In this document: positions 24,980-32,880 of the stretch, in pieces | Numbering within the stretch: position 1 is the stretch's first letter | How the letters are laid out: each line of letters begins with the position of its first letter | Assembly: GCF_001570545.1 (NCBI RefSeq) | Contig: NZ_BBXD01000021.1 | Span: 62,001-126,000 of the forward strand | DNA length: 64,000 nt | Reading direction: 5' to 3' | Origin: Herbidospora mongoliensis | GTDB taxonomy: Bacteria > Actinomycetota > Actinomycetes > Streptosporangiales > Streptosporangiaceae | The notes under the pieces: generated by a model | What the model was told of the DNA's origin: nothing | Database searches by the model: none | The model's input: the letters and a program-made list of their open reading frames with translations, nothing else | Position numbers and translations under genes: made by a program

Positions 24980-25989
24980 CCGCCCATCCCGCGCAGGGTG
25001 GCGGCCACCAAGGGGCCGATGGTCTCCAGGTGGTAGCCGCCTTCCTGGACGGCCACCGTCGGCAGGCCAAGTCCGCCGAGCGACCGGCCGGTCTCGAAGT
25101 AGCCGTCCCGGGTGACCCGCAGCGGGCTCTCCGGGTCGTCGGCCGCCGCGTCGACCCCGAGTGAGACGACCAGCGCTTCCGCGCCCCACCTGGCAGCCGC
25201 CTCGCACAGCCGGGCGACGCCGGAGAGCCAGACCTCGTCCCCCGATTCCGGCGCCAGCGGGACGTTCAGGTTGGTCCCACCGGCTGTTTCGTCCGCGAAG
25301 CCCATGTAGTGCGGGAACCAGCCCGCGCCCGGGTCCACGTGCACGCTGCCGTAGAAGACGTCGTCCCGGTCCCAGAAGATGGCCTGGGTGCCGTTGCCGT
25401 GGTGGGCGTCCACGTCGATGACGGCGACCTTCGCGAAGCCTTCCGCCCGCAACGTCACAGCGGCGACGGCGGCGTTGTTCAGGTAGCACGAACCGCCATA
25501 CCCGTCCCGCGTCGCGTGGTGCCCGGGTGGGCGGCAGAGCGCGTACGCCAAGCCCTCGGACACCCGCCGGGCCGCGGTCCACGCGGCGCTCGCGGCCATC
25601 AGTGCCGCTTCCCACGTCCCGGGGCCGACCAGGGTCATCGTGTCGTAGGCGTACAGGCCGGCCCGGCCGTGAACCGCCACAGGCATTCGTCCCGGCATCC
25701 CGCCGAGCATCGCCGGGGTCGGGAAGACGTAGGGGACCACGCGGTCCTGCGGGTAGCCGGTGGAAACCCAGTCCGCGTACACGTCACGCAAATGCCGCAG
25801 CAGCCCTTCGGAGTGGACCGAGGTCAGCACACTCCAGGGCACCTCCCCGGCGAGAGCCCACTCGGCCGGCACCGCTTCGCGAATCCTGGAGACCCGTTCG
25901 GCCACCTCGGTACCGGGGGTCCGGAGGCCGATCCAGATCTCCGCCGACGGGTCGTGCAGCAGGGTCGTCGGGGACCAGACGGCGATCAT
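24964..25989 (-). CDS. Acetylpolyamine amidohydrolase / class II HDAC-like enzyme
   Basis: A 341-residue zinc deacetylase. The H157-H158 dyad lies in 'RPPGHHA'; zinc ligands are D194 and H196 ('DVDAHHGNGTQ') and D285 ('ADDPESPL'); Y319 in 'EGGYH' is the transition-state tyrosine. Spacing closely follows bacterial acetylpolyamine amidohydrolase, and an N-terminal insert (about 75-110) like those lining the narrow APAH channel is present. It would remove acetyl groups from acetylated polyamines or similar small amides. Its ATG overlaps the M20 stop, and it is the last gene of the peptide-type ABC operon, which hints that its substrate is imported. Confidence 0.9.
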   Translation of the reverse strand: MIAVWSPTTLLHDPSAEIWIGLRTPGTEVAERVSRIREAVPAEWALAGEVPWSVLTSVHSEGLLRHLRDVYADWVSTGYPQDRVVPYVFPTPAMLGGMPGRMPVAVHGRAGLYAYDTMTLVGPGTWEAALMAASAAWTAARRVSEGLAYALCRPPGHHATRDGYGGSCYLNNAAVAAVTLRAEGFAKVAVIDVDAHHGNGTQAIFWDRDDVFYGSVHVDPGAGWFPHYMGFADETAGGTNLNVPLAPESGDEVWLSGVARLCEAAARWGAEALVVSLGVDAAADDPESPLRVTRDGYFETGRSLGGLGLPTVAVQEGGYHLETIGPLVAATLRGMGGQSLS

Positions 25990-27266
25990 GGGCGGAAGAA
26001 GCGGTCGAGCACGCGTACACCGAACTCCAGGGCGCTGACCGGCACCCGTTCGTCGACCCCGTGGAACATGGCGTTGTAGTCGAAGCCCTCCGGCAGCGCG
26101 AGTGGGGCGAAGCCGTAGGTCACGATGCCGAGTTCGTTGAAGGCCTTCGCGTCGGTGCCACCGCTCATCACGTACGGGACAGGGAGCGCCGCCGGGTCCT
26201 CGGCGACCAACGAAGCGCAGAGCGCGTCGAAGGTCGGGCCGCCTGGGTCAGCTTCTGGTGCGTCCTCGAAGCAGATGAACTCTCGGCTGATCTTGGGGCC
26301 GAGCAGCCCGTCGACGGTCTTCAGGAAGTCGTCCCGGGAGCCCGGCAGGAACCGCCCGTCGACCTGGGCGGATGCCGAGCCGGGGATGACGTTGACCTTG
26401 TAGCCTGCGTCCAGCATCGTCACGTTCGCCGAGTTGCGGAGCACGTGGGCGAACAGCTCCCCGACCTGGCCGAGCCGCCGCGCCTCCTCATCCAGGTCGG
26501 ACATGTCCAGTGAACGGCCGAGTGCCCGGGATATCCCGTCGAGCATGCTCACCACACCCGGTGTGAGCTGCAGCGGCCACTCATATGACGCCAGCCGGGA
26601 CATCGCGTGGCACATCTCGGCCACCGGGTTGTCCACCGCGCGGAGCGAGCCGTGCTGGGCGACGCCACGGGCGGTCAGGCGCATCCAGGCCATGCCCTGT
26701 TCGCCGACGGCCACGGGATAGATGCGGCGTCCTTCGTGAATGACGCAGTAGCCGCCGTCCTCGCTGATCGCCTCCCGTACCCCCTCGAAATGACCCCGGT
26801 GTTCGCGGGCCAGGTAGTAGGAGCCGTACTCCCCGGTGGCCTCCTCGTCGGCGGTGAAGGCGAGCACGATGTCGCGCGACGGCCGCACCCCGCGCGCCGC
26901 CCACTCCTGGACCAGGGCGAGCGTCATCGCGCAGGTGCCCTTCATGTCGACGGCGCCGCGTCCCCAGACGACTCCGTCGATGATCTCTCCGGAGAAGGGA
27001 TGCACCGCCCAGTCATCTGCCAATGCGGGCACGACGTCGAGGTGCCCGTGGATCAGAAAAGGGTCGTCGTCGGACGAACCGCGCACCCGCGCGACCACGT
27101 TCGATCGCCCCTTCGACGTCTCCAGGATCGTCGCCGAAACACCCGCATCGGAGAGCAGGGCCGCCACGTATTCGGCCGCGCCGCGCTCACCCCGGCCCCG
27201 GTTGTCGCCCTCGTTGGTGGTGTCGATCCGGATGAGATCGGAGCAGATGGTCCCGACGCCGCTCAT
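25986..27266 (-). CDS. M20-family metallohydrolase (ArgE/DapE-like)
   Basis: A 426-residue dinuclear zinc hydrolase. Metal and catalytic motifs are 'HGHLDVVPA', 'GRGAVDMKGT' and 'ADEEATGEYG', with a dimerisation domain in the middle ('ARGVAQHGSLRAVDNP'). The C-terminal metal His is in 'FHGVDERVP'. Members cleave N-acyl-amino acids, dipeptides or carbamoyl groups. The ATG at 27266 overlaps the ABC ATPase stop (ATGA), matching the coupling seen along the whole operon; an ATG at 27278 is the alternative. With the amidohydrolase downstream it forms a processing pair for an imported amide or peptide. Confidence 0.9.
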   Translation of the reverse strand: MSGVGTICSDLIRIDTTNEGDNRGRGERGAAEYVAALLSDAGVSATILETSKGRSNVVARVRGSSDDDPFLIHGHLDVVPALADDWAVHPFSGEIIDGVVWGRGAVDMKGTCAMTLALVQEWAARGVRPSRDIVLAFTADEEATGEYGSYYLAREHRGHFEGVREAISEDGGYCVIHEGRRIYPVAVGEQGMAWMRLTARGVAQHGSLRAVDNPVAEMCHAMSRLASYEWPLQLTPGVVSMLDGISRALGRSLDMSDLDEEARRLGQVGELFAHVLRNSANVTMLDAGYKVNVIPGSASAQVDGRFLPGSRDDFLKTVDGLLGPKISREFICFEDAPEADPGGPTFDALCASLVAEDPAALPVPYVMSGGTDAKAFNELGIVTYGFAPLALPEGFDYNAMFHGVDERVPVSALEFGVRVLDRFFRP

Positions 27267-28195
27267 GGCAGGACACATGCGGCATGGTGGCCACGGTCGG
27301 CAGGCAGCACGGGCAGGGTCTCCTTCTCACAGCGGTCCGCCAGGTCGGCCGGGAGCCCGGCGGCATAGGCGGGGCACCGGGGGCGGAAGCGGCATCCGGC
27401 CGGAATCCTGGACGGGTCCGGCGTTTCACCTTTCAGGACGATCGGTTCCTGCCGGGCGATCTCCGGAACAACCGAAAGAAGCGCTTTCGTGTACGGATGT
27501 CGCGGCGCCGTCAGCACCTCGGCGGTGTCCCCGGTCTCGACGATGCGGCCCAGATACATGACCGCCACCCGGTCGGCGATGTTCCACGCCAGCCCGAGGT
27601 CATGCGTCACCACCAGCAACGACAGCCCGAGTTCCGTACGCAGCCTGAGCAGCAGGGCCAGGATCTCCCCGCGCACCGAGGCGTCCAGCGACGACACGGG
27701 CTCGTCCGCGACCAGCACGTCGGGTTCCAGCACGAGCGCGCCCGCGATCACCACCCGCTGCAGCTGGCCGCCGGACAACTCGTGCGGATAGCGCAGGAAG
27801 AACCGCTCCGGAGGCCGCAGCCCGGCCTTGGACAGCGCCGCCGCCACGAGTTCCCGCTCGTCACCGGGCACCTTGTGAATGCGCAGCCCTTCGGCCACGG
27901 CCTCGTAGACGGTGTGCCGGGGGTTCAGCGACCCGCTCGGGTCCTGGAGCACGAGCTGGACGTGCCGCCGGAACTCCTTCAGCCGCCGGTAGTCGAGCGG
28001 GCGATCGTCGCAGTCGACGGTGCCCTGAGAAGGGCGTACAAGACCGAGCAGTGCTCTGGCCAGCGACGACTTGCCGCACCCGGACTCACCGACCAGCGCG
28101 ACGATCTCGCCGGAACCGATCTCCAGATCGACCCCGTCGACGGCCCGCGCCGCCCCGAACCTGACCTGCACGCCGCGTGCGGCCAGCGCGCTCAT
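27263..28195 (-). CDS. Oligopeptide ABC transporter ATPase (DppF/OppF-like)
   Basis: A 310-residue ATPase: Walker A 'GESGCGKSS', signature 'LSGGQLQRV', Walker B 'VLVADEPVSSLD', switch His in 'VVTHDLGL'. The C-terminal oligo_HPY region ends with a cysteine motif ('CRFRPRCP' and a later Cys), as in Opp/Dpp subunits that can carry an iron-sulphur cluster. The start overlaps the previous ATPase stop. With the preceding ATPase it forms the heterodimeric motor of the importer. Confidence 0.93.
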   Translation of the reverse strand: MSALAARGVQVRFGAARAVDGVDLEIGSGEIVALVGESGCGKSSLARALLGLVRPSQGTVDCDDRPLDYRRLKEFRRHVQLVLQDPSGSLNPRHTVYEAVAEGLRIHKVPGDERELVAAALSKAGLRPPERFFLRYPHELSGGQLQRVVIAGALVLEPDVLVADEPVSSLDASVRGEILALLLRLRTELGLSLLVVTHDLGLAWNIADRVAVMYLGRIVETGDTAEVLTAPRHPYTKALLSVVPEIARQEPIVLKGETPDPSRIPAGCRFRPRCPAYAAGLPADLADRCEKETLPVLPADRGHHAACVLP

Positions 28196-29151
28196 GAGCC
28201 CTCCCCCGCGCGAAGACAGGCGGCCCGCCGCCCGGCGCCCAGATCCAGCAACTCGACCTCTTCGGAAACACACCGATCGAAGGCCACCGGACACCGGGGA
28301 TGGAACGAGCACCCCGGCGGCAGATCCCCTGGATAGGGAGGATCACCCGCGAGCCCTGCGGGCGCGTAGCGGAACCGGGGATCCCCGACGCGGGGGAAGG
28401 CCCCGGCCAGCGCGCCGCTGTACGGATGCCGCGAGTCGTCGAACACCACCGAGGCCGGACCTTCCTCGACGACCTTCCCGGCATACATGACCGCCACCCG
28501 GTCGCAGGTCGTGCCCAGGACGGACAGGTCGTGCGAGATCAGCACCAGCGCCAGCCCGAGGTCCTTGACCAGCCCGGTCAGCAGTTGCAGCACCTGCGCC
28601 TGCACCATGACGTCGAGCGCGGTCGTGGGTTCGTCGGCGATCAGCAACCGAGGCTTGCACGCCAGCGCCAGCGCGATCATCACCCGCTGCCGCTGGCCGC
28701 CGGAGAGCTGATGCGGATAGTCCTTCGCCCGTCTGGCCGGCAGCCCGACCTGCTCAAGCAGTTCGCCGACCCGCAGGTCGGCGGCCTTCCGTGAGGTCTT
28801 CGGCTCGTGCAGGAGGATGGGCTCGGCGATCTGCCGGCCGATGGTCTGCACCGCGTTCAGCGAGTGGAGCGCCCCCTGGAACACGATGGACGCGGTGGCC
28901 CAGCGCACCGCCCGCAGGCGGCCGAACGACATCTCGTACACGTCCTCGCCGTCGAGCAGCACCGAGCCGCCGACCCGCGCCGATTTCGGCAGCAGCCGCA
29001 GCACGGCGTTGCTGATGGTCGACTTGCCGCAGCCCGACTCCCCCGCGACGCCCAGCACCTCGCCGGGCGCGACGCCCAGCGAGACGCCGCGCACGGCGGG
29101 GACGTCGCCGGCGTAGGTGACCGACAGGTCCCGCAACTCCAGCAGGCTCAT
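28192..29151 (-). CDS. Oligopeptide ABC transporter ATPase (DppD/OppD-like)
   Basis: A 319-residue ATPase with Walker A 'GESGCGKST', signature 'LSGGQRQRV', Walker B 'LLIADEPTTALD' and switch 'LISHDLSV'. The C-terminus carries the OppD-type tail with 'CSFHPRCP'. Its ATG overlaps the stop of the upstream permease and its stop overlaps the next ATPase start. The Q-loop region reads 'ASIVFQGALHSLN', where Opp/Dpp proteins usually show 'FQDP' or 'FQGA', so it is of the D type. Confidence 0.93.
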   Translation of the reverse strand: MSLLELRDLSVTYAGDVPAVRGVSLGVAPGEVLGVAGESGCGKSTISNAVLRLLPKSARVGGSVLLDGEDVYEMSFGRLRAVRWATASIVFQGALHSLNAVQTIGRQIAEPILLHEPKTSRKAADLRVGELLEQVGLPARRAKDYPHQLSGGQRQRVMIALALACKPRLLIADEPTTALDVMVQAQVLQLLTGLVKDLGLALVLISHDLSVLGTTCDRVAVMYAGKVVEEGPASVVFDDSRHPYSGALAGAFPRVGDPRFRYAPAGLAGDPPYPGDLPPGCSFHPRCPVAFDRCVSEEVELLDLGAGRRAACLRAGEGS

Positions 29152-30032
29152 GACCCCTCCCGCAGCCGTGGGTTGAGCACGGCCTCCAGGGCCCGTCCGA
29201 CCAGCGTGAACGCCAATACGACGAGGACCACGCAGAGCCCCGGCGGCAGCACGAACCACCACTCGCCGTTCGACATGGCGCCGGTCCCGTAGGCGTTGTC
29301 GAGGATGTAGCCCCACGACGGCCGCGTCGGATCGCCCAGCCCGAGGAACGAGAGGGTCGTCTCCGACAGGATCGCCACCGACACGGTCAGCACCACATGG
29401 GCCAGCACGAGCGGCATCACGTTGGGCAGGATGTGCCGGGTCATCTGGTGCCAGTCGCCGCCGCCGAGCGCCCGCGCCCGTTCCAGGTAGGGCCGCTCCC
29501 GCACGCTCAATGTCTGCGCGCAGACCAGGCGGGCCGTGCCGGGCCACGACGTGACCCCGATGACGATGATGATGTTCAGCAGCGAGGCTCCCAGCACGGT
29601 CGCCATCACGATGGCCAGCGGCAGGAACGGGATGACCAGGAACCAGTCGGTCAGGCCCATCAGCGTCGACCGGGCCCAGCCGCCGTAGAACCCGGCCATG
29701 ATCCCGAGGATCGTCCCGATGACGATCGCGATGGCGGTGGCCGCGAGCCCGACGATCAGCGACACCCGCGTGCCGTGAATGAGCAGCGTGAGCACCGACC
29801 GCCCGCTCTGATCGGTCCCGAGCCAGTAATCACCGGAAGGTCCGGCATGCGCCGGTGCGGTCGCCTTGGTCACGTCCAGGCCGGCAGGGTCGGCGAGCAC
29901 GGAAGCGAAAACAGCCACGAGTCCAAAGAAGAGAAGAATGCCCAGCCCGACCAGCGCCGACCGGTGTGAGCGGAAATCAGCCCAGAAGCGGGAGGCGGTG
30001 GCGCGCCGCCGTTGCCAAGCGATCGCGGTCAT
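29148..30032 (-). CDS. Peptide ABC transporter permease (DppC-like)
   Basis: A 294-residue permease with an N-terminal membrane segment ('ALVGLGILLFFGLVAVFAS' region) and the conserved 'WLGTDQSGRSVLTLLIHGTR' style block that marks DppC/OppC subunits. The EAA-type loop is 'ERARALGGGDWHQMTRHILPN'-like, near residue 200. ATG at 30032 has a GGAGGTGAG ribosome site; an upstream ATG would add eight residues. Forty bases separate it from the first permease. It pairs with the DppB-like subunit. Confidence 0.92.
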   Translation of the reverse strand: MTAIAWQRRRATASRFWADFRSHRSALVGLGILLFFGLVAVFASVLADPAGLDVTKATAPAHAGPSGDYWLGTDQSGRSVLTLLIHGTRVSLIVGLAATAIAIVIGTILGIMAGFYGGWARSTLMGLTDWFLVIPFLPLAIVMATVLGASLLNIIIVIGVTSWPGTARLVCAQTLSVRERPYLERARALGGGDWHQMTRHILPNVMPLVLAHVVLTVSVAILSETTLSFLGLGDPTRPSWGYILDNAYGTGAMSNGEWWFVLPPGLCVVLVVLAFTLVGRALEAVLNPRLREGS

Positions 30033-30072
30033 CAGGCGCTCACCTCCGGGTCGCATGAGCCGTGCGAAGCGG

Positions 30073-31014
30073 TCATCGGGTGCTCACCCTCGGGTCCAGA
30101 ACGGCGTAGAGCAGGTCCGCCAGCAGTGTGAACACGATCACCCCGAGGGAGAAGAGCAGGAACACCGCCTGCAGCAGGGGGATGTCGGGCCCGCGCAGCG
30201 CCTCGGCGGTGAGCAGTCCCAGACCTGGCCAGGAGAAGACGTACTCGACCGTGATGGCCCCGCCGATCACGAAGCCGAGGTTGAGGAAGATGAGCGTCAT
30301 GGTCGGCAGCAGCGCGTTCGGCACCGCGTGCCGCCGCCGCACCAGATCTTCACGCAGGCCCTTGGCGCGGGCGAGCGTCAGATAGTCCTGCCGCAACTCG
30401 TCGACCAGCGACGCCCGCATGATCGAGGTGTATTCGGCCAGGTAGACGACGGCCAACGCGGTCACAGGAAGCACCAGGTGCCAGGCCGTATCGACCGCTG
30501 TCGCGAAGAATCCGGACACGCCGACCGAGTTGATGCCGCCGCTCGGGAAGAACGGCAGCCACATGATGAGCATCATGCCGACCCAGAACTCCGGCATCGC
30601 GTAGAGCGTGTTGGTCGTCCCCGTCGTGATCCGGTCGAACCGCGACCCCCGCCGCCACCCGCTGCGGATGCCCAGCCACACCCCGACGACCGCCGCCACG
30701 AGCACGGCGGTCCCGACGAGCAGCACGGTCGGCCAGACCCGTTCGCCGATGATGTCCCAGACGGGCCGGTTGAACCGGGTCGAGTTGATCGTCGAGGCGA
30801 AGGGATTGCCCAGATACTCCACGAACTGTTCGGAGATGGGCCGGTTGAGCTGCTGGCGCAGCCTGACCAGCTGGTCGGGCGACATGTTCCGGCCCCGCGT
30901 GTACAGGCCGATCGGGTCGCCCGGCAGCAGCCGGAACAGGAAGAAGTTGAAGACGACGACGAACAGCAGCGTGCCGATCGACCAGCCGACCTTCTTCAGC
31001 ACATAGCCGCGCAC
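30073..31014 (-). CDS. Peptide ABC transporter permease (DppB-like)
   Basis: A 313-residue permease. It has the N-terminal segment 'LLFVVVFNFFLFRLLPGDP', which is the hallmark of DppB/OppB, and the EAA loop 'RAKGLREDLVRRRHAVPN'. About six membrane helices are visible. The GTG start at 31014 lies five bases after the binding-protein stop, with a GGGAG site inside that gene's last codons. A longer in-frame extension upstream would run into the binding-protein gene and is rejected. Confidence 0.92.
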   Translation of the reverse strand: MRGYVLKKVGWSIGTLLFVVVFNFFLFRLLPGDPIGLYTRGRNMSPDQLVRLRQQLNRPISEQFVEYLGNPFASTINSTRFNRPVWDIIGERVWPTVLLVGTAVLVAAVVGVWLGIRSGWRRGSRFDRITTGTTNTLYAMPEFWVGMMLIMWLPFFPSGGINSVGVSGFFATAVDTAWHLVLPVTALAVVYLAEYTSIMRASLVDELRQDYLTLARAKGLREDLVRRRHAVPNALLPTMTLIFLNLGFVIGGAITVEYVFSWPGLGLLTAEALRGPDIPLLQAVFLLFSLGVIVFTLLADLLYAVLDPRVSTR

Positions 31015-31018
31015 CGGT

Positions 31019-32833
31019 TCACTCCCGGTCGTCGGAGGACACCGACGACCGCCGCCGCAGCACCAGGAACCCGGCGCCGCCGATGACGAGGACACCGGCG
31101 GCGATCGCGACGATCAGCCCGACGCTGGTCCCGTCGGCGGGCGCGTCCGAGGCCTTCGGATCGGTCGCCGTGACGGGGGCCATCGTCAGATAGGAGTGGA
31201 TCCCGTACTGGAACAGCAGCGACCCGTCGGGGTCGGGCTGCGCGGTGAAGCCGGTCCACCGGTCGCTGCGGTAGGCGACCAGGTCGTTGTAGTAATAGGT
31301 GATCGCGTACGCCGCGTCGTCATACACGAGCTGCTGCATCTGCTTGGCCAGCTCGGCGCGCTTGGCCTGGTCGGTCTCCCCCGACTGCTGCTCGTAGAGC
31401 TTGTCGTAGGCGGGGTTGCAGTAGAACGAGTCGGACAGGTCGGCGTAGACGGCGTCGCCGTCCTTGTAGCTGCGCTTGCCGCAGGTGAAGACCGACATCT
31501 GGTAGTCGGGGTCGGGTTCGACCACCCAGCCCCACTCGAACATGTCGTAGTTCCCCTGCCCGATCACCTCGGTGAGGGTGTCTTCCGACATCACCTTGAC
31601 GGTGACGTCGATCCCGATCTCCTTCAGCCAGCTCTTCACGAACTCCGCGGTGCTCTGCGAGTCCTGCGACTCCTGCCGCGAGAACAATCGCAGCCCGAAC
31701 CGGGTGCCGTCGGCCTTCTTCGGGAACCCCGCCTCGTCGAGCAGCTGGTTCGCCTTGGCCAGGTCGAAGTTCTGCGGCGCGGTCGGCGTGTGGTGCAGCA
31801 GCGGATAGACCGGCGGGATGAAGGTGTCGGCGGGCGAGCCGTGCCCGTTGAGCACCCGGTCGACGAGGGTCTTGCGGTCGATGGCGTGCGAGATGGCCAG
31901 CCGCACCTGCTTGTTCTTCAGCGCCTCGTGCCCGTCGCCGATCGCGGTGCCGTCGGCGAGGGCCGCGCCGGTGTTGAAGGCGATCTCGTTGAACCCGGAG
32001 TATTCGGAGCTCCGGGTGGTCACGCCCGGCTTGTCCTTCAGCGAGTTGAAGACGTTGCTCTGCAGGTCGTAGGCGAAGTCGATCTCCCCCCGGACCAGCG
32101 CCTGCGCCTCGGCGTCGGCGTTGGTGAACACCCGGAAGACCAGCTCGTCGAACTTCGGCGCGCCCTGCCAGTAGTTCTTGTTCGCGGCGAACCGGATGTA
32201 CTGCCCCTTGCGCCGCTCGACCAGCTGGAAGGGCCCGGAGCCGACCACCGGCTGACCGTTCAAGGGCTCGTTCGCGTACGACTTGACCTCGTCCCCGTCG
32301 ACGTCCTTCCAGACGTGCTCGGGGATGATCGGCACCGCCAGCCGTTCCATGATCGGCGTCGGCTTCTTGACGTGGAGGACCAGCGTCGTGTCGTCGGTCG
32401 CCTCGGCCTTGTCGATGTTGGCGACGTAGTTGCCGTAGTTGGTCTGCTCGAAGTCGCCGTCGATGATCCGGTTGAAGGTGTACGCGGCGTCGCGGGCCGT
32501 CAGCGGCTGCCCGTCCGACCATTTCACCCCGGAACGGATCTTGTACGTCCACGACTTCTTGTCCGGAGCCTCGCTGTAGGACTCGGCGAGGGACGGCTGC
32601 GTCGAGACGTCCTTGGCGCTGGAGGTGGTGAGGTAGTCGTACATGAGAGCGTAGGTCTCGTAGGCCTCCACGACGATGCCCGTGAACGGGTTCGTGGAGT
32701 CGACGTCCGACTGGATCCCGATCGTGAAGGTCACCTTCCCGGCCGGCGACGGGCCGGCCGCAGCCGCCGCCGGGCTGGACAGGAGCCCCGCGGCGAGCGC
32801 GAAGGTCAGTGCTCTTTTGACGAAATGGTACAT
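31019..32833 (-). CDS. Peptide-type ABC substrate-binding protein with C-terminal membrane anchor
   Basis: A 604-residue SBP family 5 protein. It has an N-terminal Sec signal (residues 1-26, 'AAAAAG' cleavage zone) without a lipobox. The body shows the family pattern 'PSLAESYSEAPDKKSWTYKIRSGVKWSDGQPLTARDAAYTF' in pieces (about 82-122). At the C-terminus a linker is followed by a membrane helix ('GLIVAIAAGVLVIGGAGF') and 'LRRRSS', so it is tethered to the membrane at its C-end instead of by a lipid. ATG at 32833 has GGAGGACGAT. It is first in the seven-gene operon with permeases, ATPases, M20 hydrolase and amidohydrolase. Confidence 0.92.
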   Translation of the reverse strand: MYHFVKRALTFALAAGLLSSPAAAAAGPSPAGKVTFTIGIQSDVDSTNPFTGIVVEAYETYALMYDYLTTSSAKDVSTQPSLAESYSEAPDKKSWTYKIRSGVKWSDGQPLTARDAAYTFNRIIDGDFEQTNYGNYVANIDKAEATDDTTLVLHVKKPTPIMERLAVPIIPEHVWKDVDGDEVKSYANEPLNGQPVVGSGPFQLVERRKGQYIRFAANKNYWQGAPKFDELVFRVFTNADAEAQALVRGEIDFAYDLQSNVFNSLKDKPGVTTRSSEYSGFNEIAFNTGAALADGTAIGDGHEALKNKQVRLAISHAIDRKTLVDRVLNGHGSPADTFIPPVYPLLHHTPTAPQNFDLAKANQLLDEAGFPKKADGTRFGLRLFSRQESQDSQSTAEFVKSWLKEIGIDVTVKVMSEDTLTEVIGQGNYDMFEWGWVVEPDPDYQMSVFTCGKRSYKDGDAVYADLSDSFYCNPAYDKLYEQQSGETDQAKRAELAKQMQQLVYDDAAYAITYYYNDLVAYRSDRWTGFTAQPDPDGSLLFQYGIHSYLTMAPVTATDPKASDAPADGTSVGLIVAIAAGVLVIGGAGFLVLRRRSSVSSDDRE

Positions 32834-32868
32834 ATCGTCCTCCGGGGGCGGGAGTGACTCCAAATCGG

Positions 32869-32874
32869 TACTGT
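32869..32874 (+). promoter_or_regulatory. Putative leaderless -10 (TACTGT) of S9 peptidase gene
   Basis: TACTGT ends six bases before the ATG at 32881. Only 47 bp separate this gene from the divergent binding-protein gene, and no ribosome site precedes the ATG. Confidence 0.5.
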
Positions 32875-32880
32875 CCTGCC

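Noticed and set aside
31196-32857. A 553-codon open frame antisense to the peptide binding protein
   Set aside because: Val/Gly/Arg/Asp-rich shadow of the real gene with no domain or ribosome site.
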